A stretch of 64,000 nt of DNA from Streptomyces sp. NL15-2K (GTDB taxonomy: Bacteria > Actinomycetota > Actinomycetes > Streptomycetales > Streptomycetaceae). The notes below the pieces were generated by a model. The model saw nothing but the letters and a program-made list of their open reading frames with translations. It was not told where the DNA came from and searched no databases. The translations under genes and the position numbers were made by a program. This document shows, piece after piece, positions 9,191-17,019 of the stretch (position 1 is the stretch's first letter; every line of letters begins with the position of its first letter). The stretch lies in assembly GCF_030551255.1 (NCBI RefSeq), contig NZ_CP130630.1, positions 434,001 through 498,000 on the forward strand. The letters are read 5' to 3'.

Positions 9191-9408
9191 CCCGACGATT
9201 TCGCCATCGTCTCCCAGGCACGTGAGCGGGCCTGCGACCGGCTCGCCGCGTGGGACCTGGAAGAGGAACTGTTCATCACTGAACTCGTGGTCAGCGAACT
9301 GGTCATCCGTGAAGTCTCCGCCGAGCCCGCGTATTCGACGAAGGCGGCCGTGGCCTGCTCCTCGTCGCTCAGCTGACCGAACGCTGGGGCCCCATCACAA
9401 CAGAGTGA
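9140..9408 (+). pseudogene. Second SpoIIE-type ATPase remnant (opposite strand)
   Basis: Plus-strand fragments repeat the architecture of 8255-8668 with a different sequence: LARTRVFDRSQVVPWDHPDD, then EELFITELVVSELV (N-box). An internal deletion and frame change follow, then EGGRGLLLVAQLTERWGP before TGA at 9406-9408. It is a diverged paralogue in the opposite orientation, not a simple inverted copy. Its 5' end coincides with the decayed IstB segment read from the other strand. From 9409 to 9511 nothing is assigned. Confidence 0.6.
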
Positions 9409-9511
9409 GCAGCAGACCCCGCTGGACCTCCACGCGCAACGCGTCCTGCGGGCGCTGCGCCTCGGCCGCCAGCATGTCGGCCAGCATCCAGGGCGGGAGG
9501 CGACGCGGTGC

Positions 9512-10345
9512 TCAGCGCGCGGCCGTCGCCAGGTCCTCGATGTCGCCCACCAGGTCGGCCGGGGAGGGGAGCGCGGCGATCTCGTCACGCATGGCAAGGG
9601 CGGCCTTGCGCAGGGAGTCGTCGTTCAGGAGGGTGTCGAGCAGGTCGCCGTCCACCATCTGGGGCTCGGCGCGCAGGGCGAAGCCCTGAGCAACGGCGGC
9701 CGCGGCGTTGGTGAAGTGGTCGGCACCACTCGGCAGGAACAGCTGCGGGATGCCGACGGCCGCCGCCGCCATCATGGTGCCCGCTCCGCCGTGGTGGACC
9801 ACGGCGTCGCAGCCGGCCAGCAGCTGGGCGAGCGGCACCCAGTCCGACAGCGGCCTTACGTTGGGCGGCAGTTCGCCCAGCGGCGTGAGGTCGGCGCCGC
9901 CGAGGGCGAGCAGGAAGTCGGCGTCCACCGTGGCCGCCTGCTCGGTCAGCCGGTCGACGTACCGCGCGCCTGCCGTCCGCGACAGCGCCGTGCCGAGCGT
10001 GACCACGACCCGCTGCCGCCCGCCGCGCGCGACCAGGTCCGCCGGCACCGGGCCGCCGCCGTTGAACGGCACGTACCTGACCCGCCAGCCCGTGCCGTCG
10101 CCGCCGAGCGAGGCGGGGACCACGTCGAGCACGGTGCGCTCGGGCGGCCCGGTCACCCCGCGGGCCCGGTACTCGTCGGCCAACTCGGCGGCCATCCCTT
10201 CGACGTAGGGCAGGCCCGCGGTCACACCGAAGTTGTGCACCACCGTGGGGATGCCCAGCGCGGCCGCGACGAGTGGCGCCGTACCTTGCATCGTGGCGTG
10301 CACGATCACGTCCGGCCGCCACGTCTCGGCCAGCCCTCGCCACCG
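9512..10345 (-). pseudogene. MGT-type (GT1) glycosyltransferase, N-terminal domain lost
   Basis: About 275 codons encode the C-terminal nucleotide-sugar domain of a macrolide-type glycosyltransferase: PTVVHNFGVTAGLPYVEGMA in the inter-domain region, RVVVTLGTALSRTAG, LGELPPNVRPLSDWVPLAQL, and the donor-binding signature CDAVVHHGGAGTM with LPSGADHFTNAAA. The family is normally about 390-430 residues, so the acceptor-binding N-domain is missing. The break is at about 10345, where ThDP-enzyme-like sequence begins. Such enzymes glycosylate macrolides or polyketides with dTDP sugars, but no biosynthetic cluster is present here. Confidence 0.7.
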
Positions 10346-10583
10346 AGGTCAGGACGTTGGTGAAAGCACTACCGGCGGTCACCACGGCAACCCCGATATC
10401 GCCACACACCGGGGCATACCCCGGGTCGCTATAGGCCCCGTTGATCTTGAAGGCCGTGTGCACGCCCGCGTTCTGCAGCGCGCGCACCGCGAGAGCACCA
10501 CATGTCACCGATTCGTGCAGTGGCGGCGAACCATCAGGAGTCCGCCTTGTCGGGCGAAGTCGCAGCGAGGTCACCGGCGGCAT
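10345..10583 (-). pseudogene. ThDP-dependent enzyme, N-terminal remnant
   Basis: One open minus frame reads CGALAVRALQNAGVHTAFKI, DIGVAVVTAGSAFTNVL and TSVARAGRD. The pattern resembles the pyrimidine-binding domain of acetolactate-synthase-like ThDP enzymes (ALVRALxxAGV, then VxVATxGPGxTN). The conserved catalytic Glu region between the two parts is deleted. It runs directly into the truncated glycosyltransferase, a recombination junction. Weak but consistent. Confidence 0.35.
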
Positions 10584-10689
10584 TGAGCAATACGGGGCGC
10601 GTTGTGATCATTGAAGTCTCCTGTCGTCGGGCGGCTTGTCAGGTAATGGTTTCTTGACTGGTTGTGATCAGCGCACGGCCTCGCGTCGC

Positions 10690-11409
10690 TCATTCTCCGG
10701 CGAGTTGACTGCTCTCGATGAGCTCCAACACAGCGTCCCTGCTTTCACGCAAGACTGCGATGACCTCATCGGCGGCTGTGGCGATGGCCGGTTCGGCGGG
10801 TTCGACAGACGGTTCGAGCTGCTGGGCCACAGTGTCGGCGAGGACCTCGGCAGGGTCGTCGACGCCGGGTGGGGCCATGGTTGGGTCGGACATGGTGATG
10901 CCGAATCCGGTGATCACGGCGTGCACGGCGTAGGCCTGGCTGGCCAAGGGGCGGTCGTCGCGGATCAGGCCGCGTCGGCGGAAGATCGGCATGGCCGCGT
11001 CGCACACCGAACTGGGCGTCACGCGCGCGAACAGGTCCCGGTCCTCGGCTTGCCGCGTCAGCAACCGCAGCAGGTCGCCGTCGCCGGTCTTCAGACGAGA
11101 CCCCAGCGGGAGTCCCAGCCCGGTGCGGATCAGCAACGGGGCCAGGCGGCGTGGCAGTACCGTGGCGGGGTCGGCGGTGATGCGGGCAATGATCTCGTCC
11201 AGGAAGGTCAGCAGTTCGCGCGCGAACAGCCCGAGGATCAGGTCCTCCTTGGCAGCCCAGTACAGGTAGACGGTGCCTTTGCCGACACCGGCCGTCCGAG
11301 CGATCTCGCTGACGGTGACCTTGCGGACGCCGTGGTCGAGCACCAGCTCGCGCGCGCTGTCCAGGATGCGGGCAGCCTTGCGCGAGCGTTGTTCGATCAG
11401 CTGGCTCAC
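10690..11409 (-). CDS. TetR-family transcriptional regulator
   Basis: A 239-residue regulator. The helix-turn-helix covers ARELVLDHGVRKVTVSEIA and AGVGKGTVYLYWAAKEDLI, and the C-terminal domain is long and helical. The GTG at 11409 is chosen because GGAAGAGGA lies 7 nt upstream; a start at 11448 would add a basic tail without an evident ribosome site. It lies downstream of a ruined flavin monooxygenase on the same strand and about 860 bp from a divergent SDR gene. A regulated partner is therefore unclear; an imperfect palindrome at the SDR promoter is a candidate site. Confidence 0.85.
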   Translation of the reverse strand: MSQLIEQRSRKAARILDSARELVLDHGVRKVTVSEIARTAGVGKGTVYLYWAAKEDLILGLFARELLTFLDEIIARITADPATVLPRRLAPLLIRTGLGLPLGSRLKTGDGDLLRLLTRQAEDRDLFARVTPSSVCDAAMPIFRRRGLIRDDRPLASQAYAVHAVITGFGITMSDPTMAPPGVDDPAEVLADTVAQQLEPSVEPAEPAIATAADEVIAVLRESRDAVLELIESSQLAGE

Positions 11410-11431
11410 TGGAGTCGTCCTCTTCCTTCTG

Positions 11432-12212
11432 TCACACGGCGGCGACATCGCGTTCCTTGTTCGTCAGGTCCGGGCCTTTGGGCATCTTGCCCAACGCCCA
11501 TGCAAAGACCGGCTTGCCCATCAAGCGCCGCATCGCGGTACGCATGATCTGCTCCTTGCGGTCGGCGGGCGTGAACAGCGTGCGCATGAACATCGCGCTG
11601 TCCTGTTCGGTCTCGATGAACGGCCGTATCCGAGCCTCCCATGCCCGCAGCGCCCCAGGCAGGTCGCCTGGGTGGCGCTGCAGCATGGTGCCCAGCAGCT
11701 CGCCCCCGGCAATGCCGCTGGAAGCGCCCATGCCCGCGTACAGGGTCACGCACCAGGCCGCATCGCCGACCAGGACGCCCGGCTGCGGTGCCAGCGCTGC
11801 ATCTTGACCCCGAGCGTCCCGGCTCGGCCAGGATCAGGCCCTCACGCAGGCCACAGCCCTCGATCGGCTCATCCAGCACCGTGGCGCCGATCATGTAGTT
11901 CAGCGGGGCAGGTACTCCTCGGGCCGAACACCAGCCTGCGCTGTGGCGGGGCCTGCTGGCCGCGCCCGGGATGCTGGCCAAACTCATGCCAGGGGTACGG
12001 CGCCCGGCCCGATTCACCTCGTAACCGACGAGCTGCGGATGACCGCGGTCGCCGATCGCATCCAGCACACCCAGCCGCCGCGCCGACGCGACCCCGGCGC
12101 CGAACAACAGGATGAAGTACCCGCCCGAGCGGCGCGCAGCGGCTCGCTCCACCAGCACCGCTGCTTGGCTACGTCCGCCACCTCGATTCCTTCCCCTCGT
12201 GTCCCGCCCCAC
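11432..12212 (-). pseudogene. FAD-dependent monooxygenase, decayed copy 1
   Basis: Two minus frames give pieces of a PHBH-fold flavoprotein hydroxylase: GGYFILLFGAGVASARRLGV and PGMSLASIPG in the N-terminal half, then LYAGMGASSGIAGGELLGTM and RPFIETEQDSAMFMR in the C-terminal half. The FAD-binding GxGxxG start, the DG motif and the middle of the protein are missing, with at least two frame changes. The remaining segments match the order and content of the better-preserved remnant at 14205-15420, so the two were paralogues. Such enzymes hydroxylate aromatic or polyketide substrates. Confidence 0.6.
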
Positions 12213-12238
12213 GCTATGACTAAATGACCAAAGTGGCT

Positions 12239-12257
12239 CTAGGGGTCAGTCCTCTAG
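12239..12257. promoter_or_regulatory. Imperfect palindrome over the SDR promoter
   Basis: CTAGGGGTCAGTCCTCTAG pairs at 7 of 9 arm positions. It overlaps a TAGTAC hexamer at 12255-12260 that could be the -10 of a promoter starting at or just before the SDR ATG (12271), where no ribosome site is seen, suggesting a leaderless transcript. A repressor bound here would block that promoter. Both readings are inference. Confidence 0.35.
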
Positions 12258-12270
12258 TACGCTCAGTGGC

Positions 12271-13062
12271 ATGAGTGAATCGCTGAGTGTGGTAGTGACA
12301 GGTGGTAACCGCGGCATCGGGCGGGCCGTGGCGGCGGAGGCCGTCCGGCGGGGGCACCGGGTGGCGATCGTGGCAAGGCGGCCGGACGAGGGGGCGGCCG
12401 TCGCGCGTGAGATCGGGGCGAACCTCGTCGTCGGAGATCTGTCGTCTGCCCGGACGGCACGGCAGGCCGCGGCAGAGATCACCACTACCGTCCCCGACAT
12501 CGACATACTCGTCCACAACGCGGCACTCTGGCCCGGCCGCCGCGAGCTCAACGAGGACGGGTTCGAGCAGGCGTTCTTCACGAATCATCTCGCGCCGTTC
12601 CTGATGAACCACCTGCTGGAGGAGCGGCTGCGCAGGGTCGTGCAGGTCAGCGCGGGCCTCTACCTCAGGGGAAAGATCGATCCCGACCGAACTCCGACCG
12701 GCGAGGACTTCCACTCCATGAGGACCTACTGCAACACCAAGCTGGCCAACCTGCTGATGGTCCCGCTGTTCGCCGAGCGGTGGAAGGACGCCGGGAAGAC
12801 GATCGATGCCGTGCATCCCGGCGTCCTGCGGACCGGGCTCGGCGAGCACGGCCGGGCTGCAGGGCTGGTCGCCAACGCCGCCAAGCGATTCTGGAAGTCC
12901 GCCGACGAGGCAGCCCCAGCCATTGTTGACCTCGTGACATCCAAGGGCACGGGCCGGTACTTCAACAAGGCGAAGGAGGAACCGTTGAAGGGGCCTGCTC
13001 GCGACACCGCCCTCGCACACAGGCTCTGGGACGACGCCGCGAAGACCCTCGATGTCGCCTGA
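12271..13062 (+). CDS. Short-chain dehydrogenase/reductase (SDR)
   Basis: A 263-residue Rossmann-fold oxidoreductase. TGGNRGIG near residues 10-17 binds the nucleotide, and ARRP after the second strand suggests NADP preference. NNAG is represented by HNAA. The catalytic pair lies in YCNTK (YxxxK), with VQVSAG supplying the Ser upstream. The branch resembles the WW-domain oxidoreductase/retinol dehydrogenase-like SDRs, which often act on hydrophobic alcohols or ketones. The ATG has no good ribosome site 5' to it and may be leaderless. The gene is complete. Substrate unknown. Confidence 0.88.
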   Translation: MSESLSVVVTGGNRGIGRAVAAEAVRRGHRVAIVARRPDEGAAVAREIGANLVVGDLSSARTARQAAAEITTTVPDIDILVHNAALWPGRRELNEDGFEQAFFTNHLAPFLMNHLLEERLRRVVQVSAGLYLRGKIDPDRTPTGEDFHSMRTYCNTKLANLLMVPLFAERWKDAGKTIDAVHPGVLRTGLGEHGRAAGLVANAAKRFWKSADEAAPAIVDLVTSKGTGRYFNKAKEEPLKGPARDTALAHRLWDDAAKTLDVA

Positions 13063-13081
13063 CAGATCGGCGTCCAAGCCG

Positions 13082-13127
13082 GCCGTCTCCTGACGGCGAG
13101 GCCGAGGCGTAGACCATCTTCGGCCTC
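13082..13127 (+). terminator. Hairpins after the SDR gene
   Basis: Two inverted repeats follow the SDR stop: GCCGTC-tcct-GACGGC at 13082-13097, and GAGGCCGA/TCGGCCTC at 13098-13105 and 13120-13127. No U-tract follows, as is common for streptomycete terminators. From 13128 to about 13330 nothing else is seen. Confidence 0.45.
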
Positions 13128-13329
13128 GTCGTCGGCCGTGTCCTGTTCAGGCTCCGGTCGAGGGAATCGGTGTGGTGGGTTTCTGCGCTGTCGCGGGCCG
13201 GGTGAATATGCGGCCGGTCGTCGATCATGGTGTTGAGCAGCGCAGGGTCATGGGGCCTTGTGACGCTTGCGCTTCGGTGTCACCGGGGAATCGTCGGTGT
13301 TCCTATTCGGTCAGCTCCCACAGGTGTTC

Positions 13330-13665
13330 TCGCCGTCGTGTTTGACGCCGAAGGGGAACCGGTGCACGCGCTCGGGATCGCTGGAGGGGATGGAGAACAA
13401 CGCCCGGTGGTGGGTGTCGTCGCTTGCACTCGGGTGGTCCTATGGAGACGAAAGCCAGACCGTAGCGTTCCTCGACCGGATACCACGGCTACCGCGCCGC
13501 ATCGCGACGACGCCCACGATCAGGCTCGCAGGCCTGCCCCGGTGCGCGCAGTGTTCGACGACCACACCGGGACGGCCTCGGCGATAGCGGAACACGGTCA
13601 GATCCTCGCCCAGCCCGGGTCCAATGCGGCACATCGAGAGTCGGCGTCGCCGACATATCCGAACG
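13330..13665 (-). pseudogene. Rieske non-heme iron oxygenase, remnant
   Basis: Minus-strand fragments read GEDLTVFRYRRGRPGVVVEH and CAHRG, the first half (CxH) of a Rieske [2Fe-2S] motif. After a frame change comes YPVEERYGLAFVSIGPPE, which in ring-hydroxylating oxygenases follows the second CxxH half. That second half is absent and the frame changes again. These enzymes start aromatic or terpenoid degradation by oxygenation. Identification rests on short matches. Confidence 0.45.
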
Positions 13666-13719
13666 CCGTCCGGGTCGAGACACCACGGCCGCTCGTTCAA
13701 TGAACAAGGGTCGTGGGAA

Positions 13720-14200
13720 ACATCTTACTGATCTTTGATCCGTGAAGTTACGGACGATGAGGGTCAGGCCGGTCACGGCGGCATCCGTCGATCAAGTCAG
13801 ATCGGTACTGGATCTTCTTCAGGGCCCGTCTGATCACGTCCAACGAGTTCGTCGAAGCCGCCCACGGCAAGGTTCGCCAGCGGCTCGCGGACCAGCAGCG
13901 ACCAGATGCCTTCGGCCGGGTTCAGATCCGGCGCGTAGGACGGGAGCCGGAAGACGCGTACCAGCTGGACTTGGCCTCGATGAAGGCGGTCATCTCGGCG
14001 CAGGTGTGCCCGGTTGAGTCCCAGATCAGCACGATCGGGGTGTCGAGCTCGTGGTGGGCCAGCACGAGGAAGTCGCGGTAGTCGCGCCAGGTGAAGCTCG
14101 CCTGCTCGCCCTTGCGCCGCTGGTAGCGGTGGAGACAGAACAGCAGCCGGGAGCGGTGGCCGGGCCGGTAGCAGACCAGGCCGGCCACCGAGATGCGGCC
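13720..14200 (-). mobile_element. IS630-family transposase remnant (copy 1)
   Basis: Minus-strand fragments of a DDE transposase (DDE_3 type): AGLVCYRPGHRSRLLF, SFTWRDYRDFLVLAHHELDT, PIVLIWDSTGHTCAEMTAFI (a catalytic Asp), SYAPDLNPAEGIWSLL (the catalytic Glu region), RRALKKIQYR and VTGLTLIVRNF. At least three frame changes split it. The N-terminal half is missing, and its left break joins the flavin monooxygenase remnant. Confidence 0.75.
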
Positions 14201-14204
14201 GGAG

Positions 14205-15420
14205 GTGCGAGGCCCCTGGGATCCGCATCCCCAGGTTCATGGCCTTGCGCACAGCGAGCTCCGCATTGTTGGCGGGCACGAAGAACATGCGCTGATCCAT
14301 GCCGTTCTGCTGGAACACGTCCACGTGGGGGCGCAGGGTCTGTTCCCAGACGGCCAGGGCGCGGCGCACATCGGTGGGGTTGCGGTCCAGCATGGTGCCG
14401 AGGAGGTCCGCCCCGGTGATTCCCATCGAGACGCCCATGCCGGCGTAGAGGCTGACGCACCAGGCCGAGTCACCGACGAGTACGACCCGGCCGCGATGCC
14501 AGGTGTCCATCCGTGTCTGCTCGACCGAGTCGAACAACAGGTCCTCGGCGGTGTCCAGCCCGTCGAGCACCTCGCCCAGCAAGCGGCCGGTGGGCTCGGA
14601 ACGCCGCGCGTACGCGCTGGGCCGGTGACTCCTTGAACTCGGCGTCCACGTCATCGGTGTGGTAGTTGAGCAGCACCGTCTGCGGACTGCCGGCGAAGGG
14701 GAAGAGCCACATCGACCGGTTGGCCTCCATCAGGGTGGCGCCGGCGTCCTGATGGAGTTCGCTGAGCGGGCCGGGAAGCTGGTAGGCGACCGCCATGTAG
14801 TTCAGCCGGTGCAGGTACTTCTCGTGCGGTCCGAACACGAGGGAGCGCACGGTGGAGCGCAGCCCGTCCGCGCCGACCACCAGATCGAACCGCTCCGTGA
14901 CCGAGGTGTCGTCCGCGGTGTTGTTCATCGTGACGTCCACGCCGTCGGCGTCCTGCGCGATGTGGGACGGCACGGTCGAGTAACGGATCTCGACATCGTC
15001 GGGGAGCGCCGTGAAGGCGGCCTCCTCGACGTCGCCGCGCACCATCATCCAGGGACTGCCGGGCAGGTCGCCATAGCCGAGGCCGGGCCGACGGTTCCCC
15101 ACGCGGTCGATGTCGTACGAGGCACTGCCGGCGGGGATGCGGTCGCTCAGATAGTCGAGGATGCCCAGGCGTTGCGCCGGGGACCGGCCGCCACCGAACA
15201 GTGCGACGAAGTACCCGCCAGTGCGCGCGCTCCCGCAGCAGCAGTTCCGCCGAGGCAGGCCCCCGCACCCCCGTGCCGGGGGCCTGGCCGGCGACCGCTC
15301 GATGACGACGGGCGTCCATCCGCTCTGCCGCAGTCGCACAGCAGTTGCGATTCCGCTGACACCGAGCCCGACCACGAGGGCCCGGCGTTCCTTGCTGTTC
15401 TGTATCTCGATGTCCTCCAC
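14205..15420 (-). pseudogene. FAD-dependent monooxygenase, decayed copy 2
   Basis: A GTG at 15420 opens VEDIEIQNSKERRALVVGLG with the FAD-binding GLGVSG motif. The protein continues through YFVALFGGGRSPAQRLGILD, WMMVRGDVEEAAF, and DLVVGADGLRSTVR (the DG motif) to WLFPFAGSPQTVLLNY. The frame shifts near 14640, then resumes with LFDSVEQTRMDTWHRGRVVL, VGDSAW (the GD motif binding FAD ribityl) and LYAGMGVSMGITGADLLGTM. Extra sequence with two compensating shifts disrupts the N-terminal part near 15260. The C-terminus is cut by the IS630 remnant. It is the fuller relative of 11432-12212. Confidence 0.72.
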
Positions 15421-15682
15421 TGAGCGTGCCGCATACCAGTGGCACAGCATCCTCTCGGCTGATTCCCGGGTGGCTGACCTCGGCTTCTCAGGTCGTAGCG
15501 CGAAGATTGGCCGCGTCCTTCGCCGCCTGCCGGCGGGCCGACTGACAGCGGACTCTCCGTCAATTCCCAGCTTGCTCCCCGTGTTTCCCCTGCCGCGCCG
15601 GTCAGAGTCGACCCGGCGCACCGTCAGGACGCGGGCACGAACGGGAGCCGCCCTCCACCGACCCCCACCGTTCGAGGAACTC

Positions 15683-16960
15683 ATGACGCATACCAGCAGC
15701 AGCCTGCGTACGGTGCAGCGTTTTCAGCCGGCGTCGCGGGCCGGTGCCCACGGCTCGACCGTCACGCGCACGCCGACCGTCGAGATCGTCATCCCCGTCT
15801 ACAACGAGGAACGCGCCCTGCCCGGCTGCGTCCGAACCCTGCACACCCGTCTGCGTGACGAGTTGCCCTACCCGTGGCGGATCACCGTGGCGGACAACGC
15901 CAGCGTCGACGGCACCCTGGCCGTGGCCCGGGAGCTCTGTGACGAACTGCCCGGTGTCGGCGTCGTCCACTTGGAACGCAAGGGCCGCGGTCTGGCGCTG
16001 CGCACCGCCTGGGGGACGAGCGACGCCGACATCGTCGTCTACATGGACGTCGACCTGTCGACCGGCCTCGACGGACTGCTGCCACTCATCGCCCCGCTGG
16101 CCAGCGGCCACTCCGACCTCGCCATCGGCAGCCGTCTCGCCCCCGGTGCCCGCACCGTGCGCGGCCCTCGCCGCGAGTTGATCTCGCGCTGCTACAACGC
16201 GCTGATCCGGCTCACTCACGGCGCTCGTTTCAGTGACGCCCAGTGCGGATTCAAGGCCGCCCGTACCGACGTGCTCCGCCCACTCCTGGCGAAGACCCGG
16301 GACGACGCGTGGTTCTTCGACACCGAACTCCTGCTGCTCGCCGAGCACAACGGACTACGCATCCACGAAGTCCCCGTGGACTGGGTGGAGGACGTCGATA
16401 CCCGGGTGGACGTCGTCGGCACCGCCACCGACGACCTCAAAGGCCTGTGGCGCATGGCCCGGCTCAAGGCGTCGGGCGCCGCCCGCGTCCCGGTGCCGCG
16501 CCGCCCGGAACCCGCCGCCGAGCACCCCGACGCCGTCCTGGCCCCGGACGCCGCCCGCTCCCAACTCGCCTGGCAGATCAGCTGCTTCGTCCTCATCGGT
16601 ATGGCCTCGACTGCGGGACAGGCCCTCCTGTACTGGCTGCTGCGCGGCTGGTGGCAGCCCGCCGCCGCCAACTTCGTCTCGCTCCTGGTACTCACCCTCC
16701 TCAACACCGAGGCCAACCGCCGCCTCACCTTCCGCTACTCCGCCGACGGTGTCAGTGCGGGGCGGGCGCACCTGGGCGCCGGAGCGCTGTTCGTCCTCGG
16801 GTATCTGATCACCTCGGCCGCGGTGCTGCTCTTCCGCGACGCCGTACCGGACGCGTCGGCCGCCGCCGAGACGCTCGTGCTCGCCGCCTCCTCGGTCCTG
16901 GTGACCGGCATCCGCTTCCTGGTGCTGCGGCTGGCCGTCTTCCGCAGCGGCACCCCCTGA
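15683..16960 (+). CDS. GT2 glycosyltransferase fused to a GtrA domain
   Basis: A 425-residue fusion. Residues about 35-270 are a GT-A fold polyprenyl-phosphate sugar transferase: VEIVIPVYNEERALPGC, ADNASVDGT, YMDVDLSTG as the DxD-like metal site, IGSRLAPGA, and QCGFKAAR. Residues about 295-425 hold four membrane helices of the GtrA family (FVLIGMASTAGQALLYWLL, LLNTEANRRLTF). DPM1-like domains make polyprenyl-phosphate-mannose or -glucose, and GtrA-like domains help flip it across the membrane. GAGGA lies just before the ATG at 15683. The GT39-like enzyme downstream is the natural user of such a lipid-linked sugar. Confidence 0.9.
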   Translation: MTHTSSSLRTVQRFQPASRAGAHGSTVTRTPTVEIVIPVYNEERALPGCVRTLHTRLRDELPYPWRITVADNASVDGTLAVARELCDELPGVGVVHLERKGRGLALRTAWGTSDADIVVYMDVDLSTGLDGLLPLIAPLASGHSDLAIGSRLAPGARTVRGPRRELISRCYNALIRLTHGARFSDAQCGFKAARTDVLRPLLAKTRDDAWFFDTELLLLAEHNGLRIHEVPVDWVEDVDTRVDVVGTATDDLKGLWRMARLKASGAARVPVPRRPEPAAEHPDAVLAPDAARSQLAWQISCFVLIGMASTAGQALLYWLLRGWWQPAAANFVSLLVLTLLNTEANRRLTFRYSADGVSAGRAHLGAGALFVLGYLITSAAVLLFRDAVPDASAAAETLVLAASSVLVTGIRFLVLRLAVFRSGTP

Positions 16961-17019
16961 CCGCTGTACGACCTCCCCGCGACCGATCCCCGTACGACTC
17001 CCCGAGAGCGAATCCCACC

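Noticed and set aside
9512..10583. A natural-product glycosylation gene cluster
   Set aside because: The glycosyltransferase lacks its N-terminal domain and no sugar-biosynthesis or polyketide genes are nearby.
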